Assembly: GCA_039198685.1 (NCBI GenBank)
Contig: JBCCTK010000066.1
Location: 1 to 16,919 of the forward strand
Source: UBA5336 sp039198685
GTDB taxonomy: Bacteria; Pseudomonadota; Alphaproteobacteria; Caulobacterales; Hyphomonadaceae
Reading direction: 5' to 3'
DNA length: 16,919 nucleotides
The notes beneath the pieces were generated by a model. It had not been told where the DNA came from and did no database searches. It saw only the letters and a list, made by a program, of their open reading frames with translations. Numbering within the stretch: position 1 is the first letter of the stretch; each line of letters opens with the position of its first letter. The position numbers and the translations under genes were made by a program. Shown piece by piece: positions 15,374-16,919 of the stretch.

Positions 15374-16804
15374 TTAGAACTGGAAATAGATGAAAGCAGA
15401 GGTTTGGGTGGTCATGCCGAAGGCGAACAGGTAGATCATTCCGGCATAAAGCGCTGCCCTGATCAGCATGGGCCAACGGGCATAGAAGGTCACATTGCCG
15501 GAGCGCTCGATCAACACGTCCCAGATGAATAGGAACGCCATGCCGAGCCAGGCCGCAAACGGTGGCATCGGCATCGACAGCACATCAGATGCTGGAAGTA
15601 CGCCGGTTAGACGGCCAGTGAACAAGGCGATCTGCTCAAACGAGGTCGCCCGAAAGAGCAGCCAACCGTAACAGACGACCTGGAAGAAAATCACTATCAT
15701 TAAGGCGCGCCACAGCCACGACAGGCCACTGCGTTTCACACCTTCACCAGTGCGGTCATGCCGCCCGGTCAGGGCCCGATGCACGGCGAGAAGCCCTCCC
15801 TGGTAGAGCCCCCAAAGCACGAAGTTCATCGCAGCGCCGTGCCATAACCCGCCTAGCGCCATGGTCGCAATGAGGTTGCGATATGTCTTCCAGCGCGCGC
15901 CTCGATTGCCCCCGAGGGAAATGTAGAGGTAATCACGCAGCCAAGTGGACAGGCTGATATGCCAGCGTCGCCAAAATTCCTGCGGATCAGCGGCAAAATA
16001 GGGTTGGGCGAAGTTACGCATCAGACGGAAGCCGAGCATTTTCGCAATACCCCGGGCTATATCAGTGTAGCCCGAGAAATCGCAGTAGATCTGGATCGCG
16101 AAGAGCCAGGTCGCAAATAGAATGTCCAGTCGCGACGGATCGGGACTTGCATAGACCGCATCGACAGATGGCGCCACACCGTCCGCAATGACCACCTTCT
16201 TAATGAGTCCCAGCAAGCACAGCACGGCACCTCTTCCAAGATTCTCCCAACTGAGAATCCGCGGGGCTGAAATGTTCGGGATAAGGTTTTTCGCGCGTTC
16301 AATCGGTCCTGCAACCAACTGCGGGAAGAACGCAACGAAGAGCGCAAAATCGAGAAAATCCTTAGTCGGCTTCAAATCCCGGCGATAAACGTCGATCGTG
16401 TAGCTGAGCGTCTGAAAGGTGTAGAATGAGATTCCAACGGGCAAAACGATTGCAAGTGTGACCGGGTTGGTCTCGTAGCCTATGCCCCCCAACAGAGCCT
16501 GGAAGCTTTCGACGAAGAATCCGAAGTATTTGAACACGCCCAGCATGCCAAGGTTCACGCCCAGCGAAACCCACAACAAAAGGCGGCGGCGAGGCTCAGC
16601 CTGTTCGCGCGCCATGCGTATGCCCACGAAGTAGTCAACCACCGTGCTCAGCAAGATCAGGCTGAGGAAGCGCCAGTCCCATGCTCCGTAAAAGACGTAG
16701 GAAGCCACAAGCAACATGCGGTTTTGCGCCTTGTGAGGCAGCACCACGTAAAGAGCTGAAATCACAGCGAAAAAGACCCAGAAGTCTAGTTCAGTAAATA
16801 GCAT
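15374..16804 (-). CDS. MBOAT family O-acyltransferase, AlgI-like
   Basis: 476 aa, a normal length for AlgI relatives, with about ten hydrophobic segments. Family blocks: YVFYGAWDWRF (36-46), PVGISFYTFQTLSYTIDVYR (122-141), FPQLVAGPIERA (160-171), CDFSGYTDIARG (241-252), FWRRWHISLSTWLRDYLY (277-294) and GGLWHGAAMNFVLWGLYQGG (318-337). H322 in LWHG is the catalytic His, at the same number as the essential His of Pseudomonas AlgI. The residue often His in the later 'WGlyHG' is Gln here (Q335). It would move acetyl groups from the cytoplasm to the periplasmic partner encoded 11 bp downstream, giving O-acetylated exopolysaccharide. An alginate role is not implied, since no other alginate gene is seen. 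Confidence 0.92.
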   Translation of the reverse strand: MLFTELDFWVFFAVISALYVVLPHKAQNRMLLVASYVFYGAWDWRFLSLILLSTVVDYFVGIRMAREQAEPRRRLLLWVSLGVNLGMLGVFKYFGFFVESFQALLGGIGYETNPVTLAIVLPVGISFYTFQTLSYTIDVYRRDLKPTKDFLDFALFVAFFPQLVAGPIERAKNLIPNISAPRILSWENLGRGAVLCLLGLIKKVVIADGVAPSVDAVYASPDPSRLDILFATWLFAIQIYCDFSGYTDIARGIAKMLGFRLMRNFAQPYFAADPQEFWRRWHISLSTWLRDYLYISLGGNRGARWKTYRNLIATMALGGLWHGAAMNFVLWGLYQGGLLAVHRALTGRHDRTGEGVKRSGLSWLWRALMIVIFFQVVCYGWLLFRATSFEQIALFTGRLTGVLPASDVLSMPMPPFAAWLGMAFLFIWDVLIERSGNVTFYARWPMLIRAALYAGMIYLFAFGMTTQTSAFIYFQF

Positions 16805-16919
16805 AGGGTGTCACCCAATCAGACTGTTTAAGCGGGCGGATGTAACCATCTCTGGCCATTGCAACTGGATCGAATACGAATACTCGGCTTGGTTTGTAGT
16901 TATGAACGTGAAGACCTCC
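16791..16919 (-). CDS. Possible C-terminal end of an upstream gene
   Basis: A minus-strand frame is open from the right edge to TGA 16793-16791 (42 residues seen, ending DWVTPYAIY), overlapping the MBOAT start by 14 bases. It contains HNYKPSRVFVFDPVAMARDG and reads like protein. A second frame is also open, ending at 16811 (35 residues, ending SARLNSLIG), six bases before the MBOAT ATG, and has a higher G+C share at third positions. Only one can be real; neither is recognised, and the tract could also be non-coding upstream DNA. Confidence 0.3.
   Translation of the reverse strand, partial: GGLHVHNYKPSRVFVFDPVAMARDGYIRPLKQSDWVTPYAIY

Noticed and set aside
15363..15476. 38-residue N-terminal extension of the SGNH protein
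   Set aside because: It lies inside the MBOAT gene, while ATG 15362 has a strong ribosome site and begins a membrane anchor.

Overview
The window looks like chromosomal DNA of an alphaproteobacterium, most likely a Rhodobacteraceae (roseobacter-type) species. Coding regions are GC-rich, and one gene resembles the small 'spike base' family known from Rhodobacter capsulatus (RCAP_rcc01079), which I know only from Rhodobacteraceae and their gene transfer agents (GTAs) or phages. No rRNA, tRNA, CRISPR array or complete insertion sequence was seen.

Left part (1-6941, all minus strand): a phage- or GTA-like structural module. In transcription order it holds an 86-aa spike base protein (6941-6681), a 649-aa Ig-like/beta-sandwich spike protein (6681-4732, TGATG overlap) and a 968-aa protein with a PKD-like domain and a right-handed beta-helix (4721-1815). 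An 813-bp stretch without a convincing gene follows. Then come a phage Gp13-like GNAT-type protein (1001-531) and, overlapping its stop codon as TAATG, a gene that runs off the left edge and encodes a perfectly alternating X-Pro linker of 101 residues.

Middle (6942-7310): a 369-bp divergent control region. It contains a near-consensus CtrA-type site, a possible sigma70 promoter for the spike operon and an attenuator-like set of inverted repeats ahead of the first polysaccharide gene.

Right part (7311-16919): a surface or exopolysaccharide locus on alternating strands. It has a WecG/TagA/CpsF glycosyltransferase and a Wzy/ligase-like membrane protein (+); a WbbL-like GT2 glycosyltransferase and a serine-acetyltransferase-like hexapeptide protein (-, 11-bp overlap); a membrane-anchored GT2 glycosyltransferase (+); a DUF616/TOD1-like glycosyltransferase (-); a poorly coding 819-bp interval with G-rich repeats and an inverted repeat; and a two-gene O-acetylation unit, an AlgI-type MBOAT followed by a membrane-anchored SGNH protein (-). 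A possible upstream gene enters from the right edge.

Together the right half would build and O-acetylate a cell-surface glycan, while the left half encodes parts that look made to bind such a glycan. In R. capsulatus, as I recall, the head-spike genes rcc01079/01080 bind the capsule and lie beside a capsule gene. The main point of interest is therefore a receptor-making and receptor-binding locus in one place, here enlarged with a beta-helix protein and phage Gp13-type genes.
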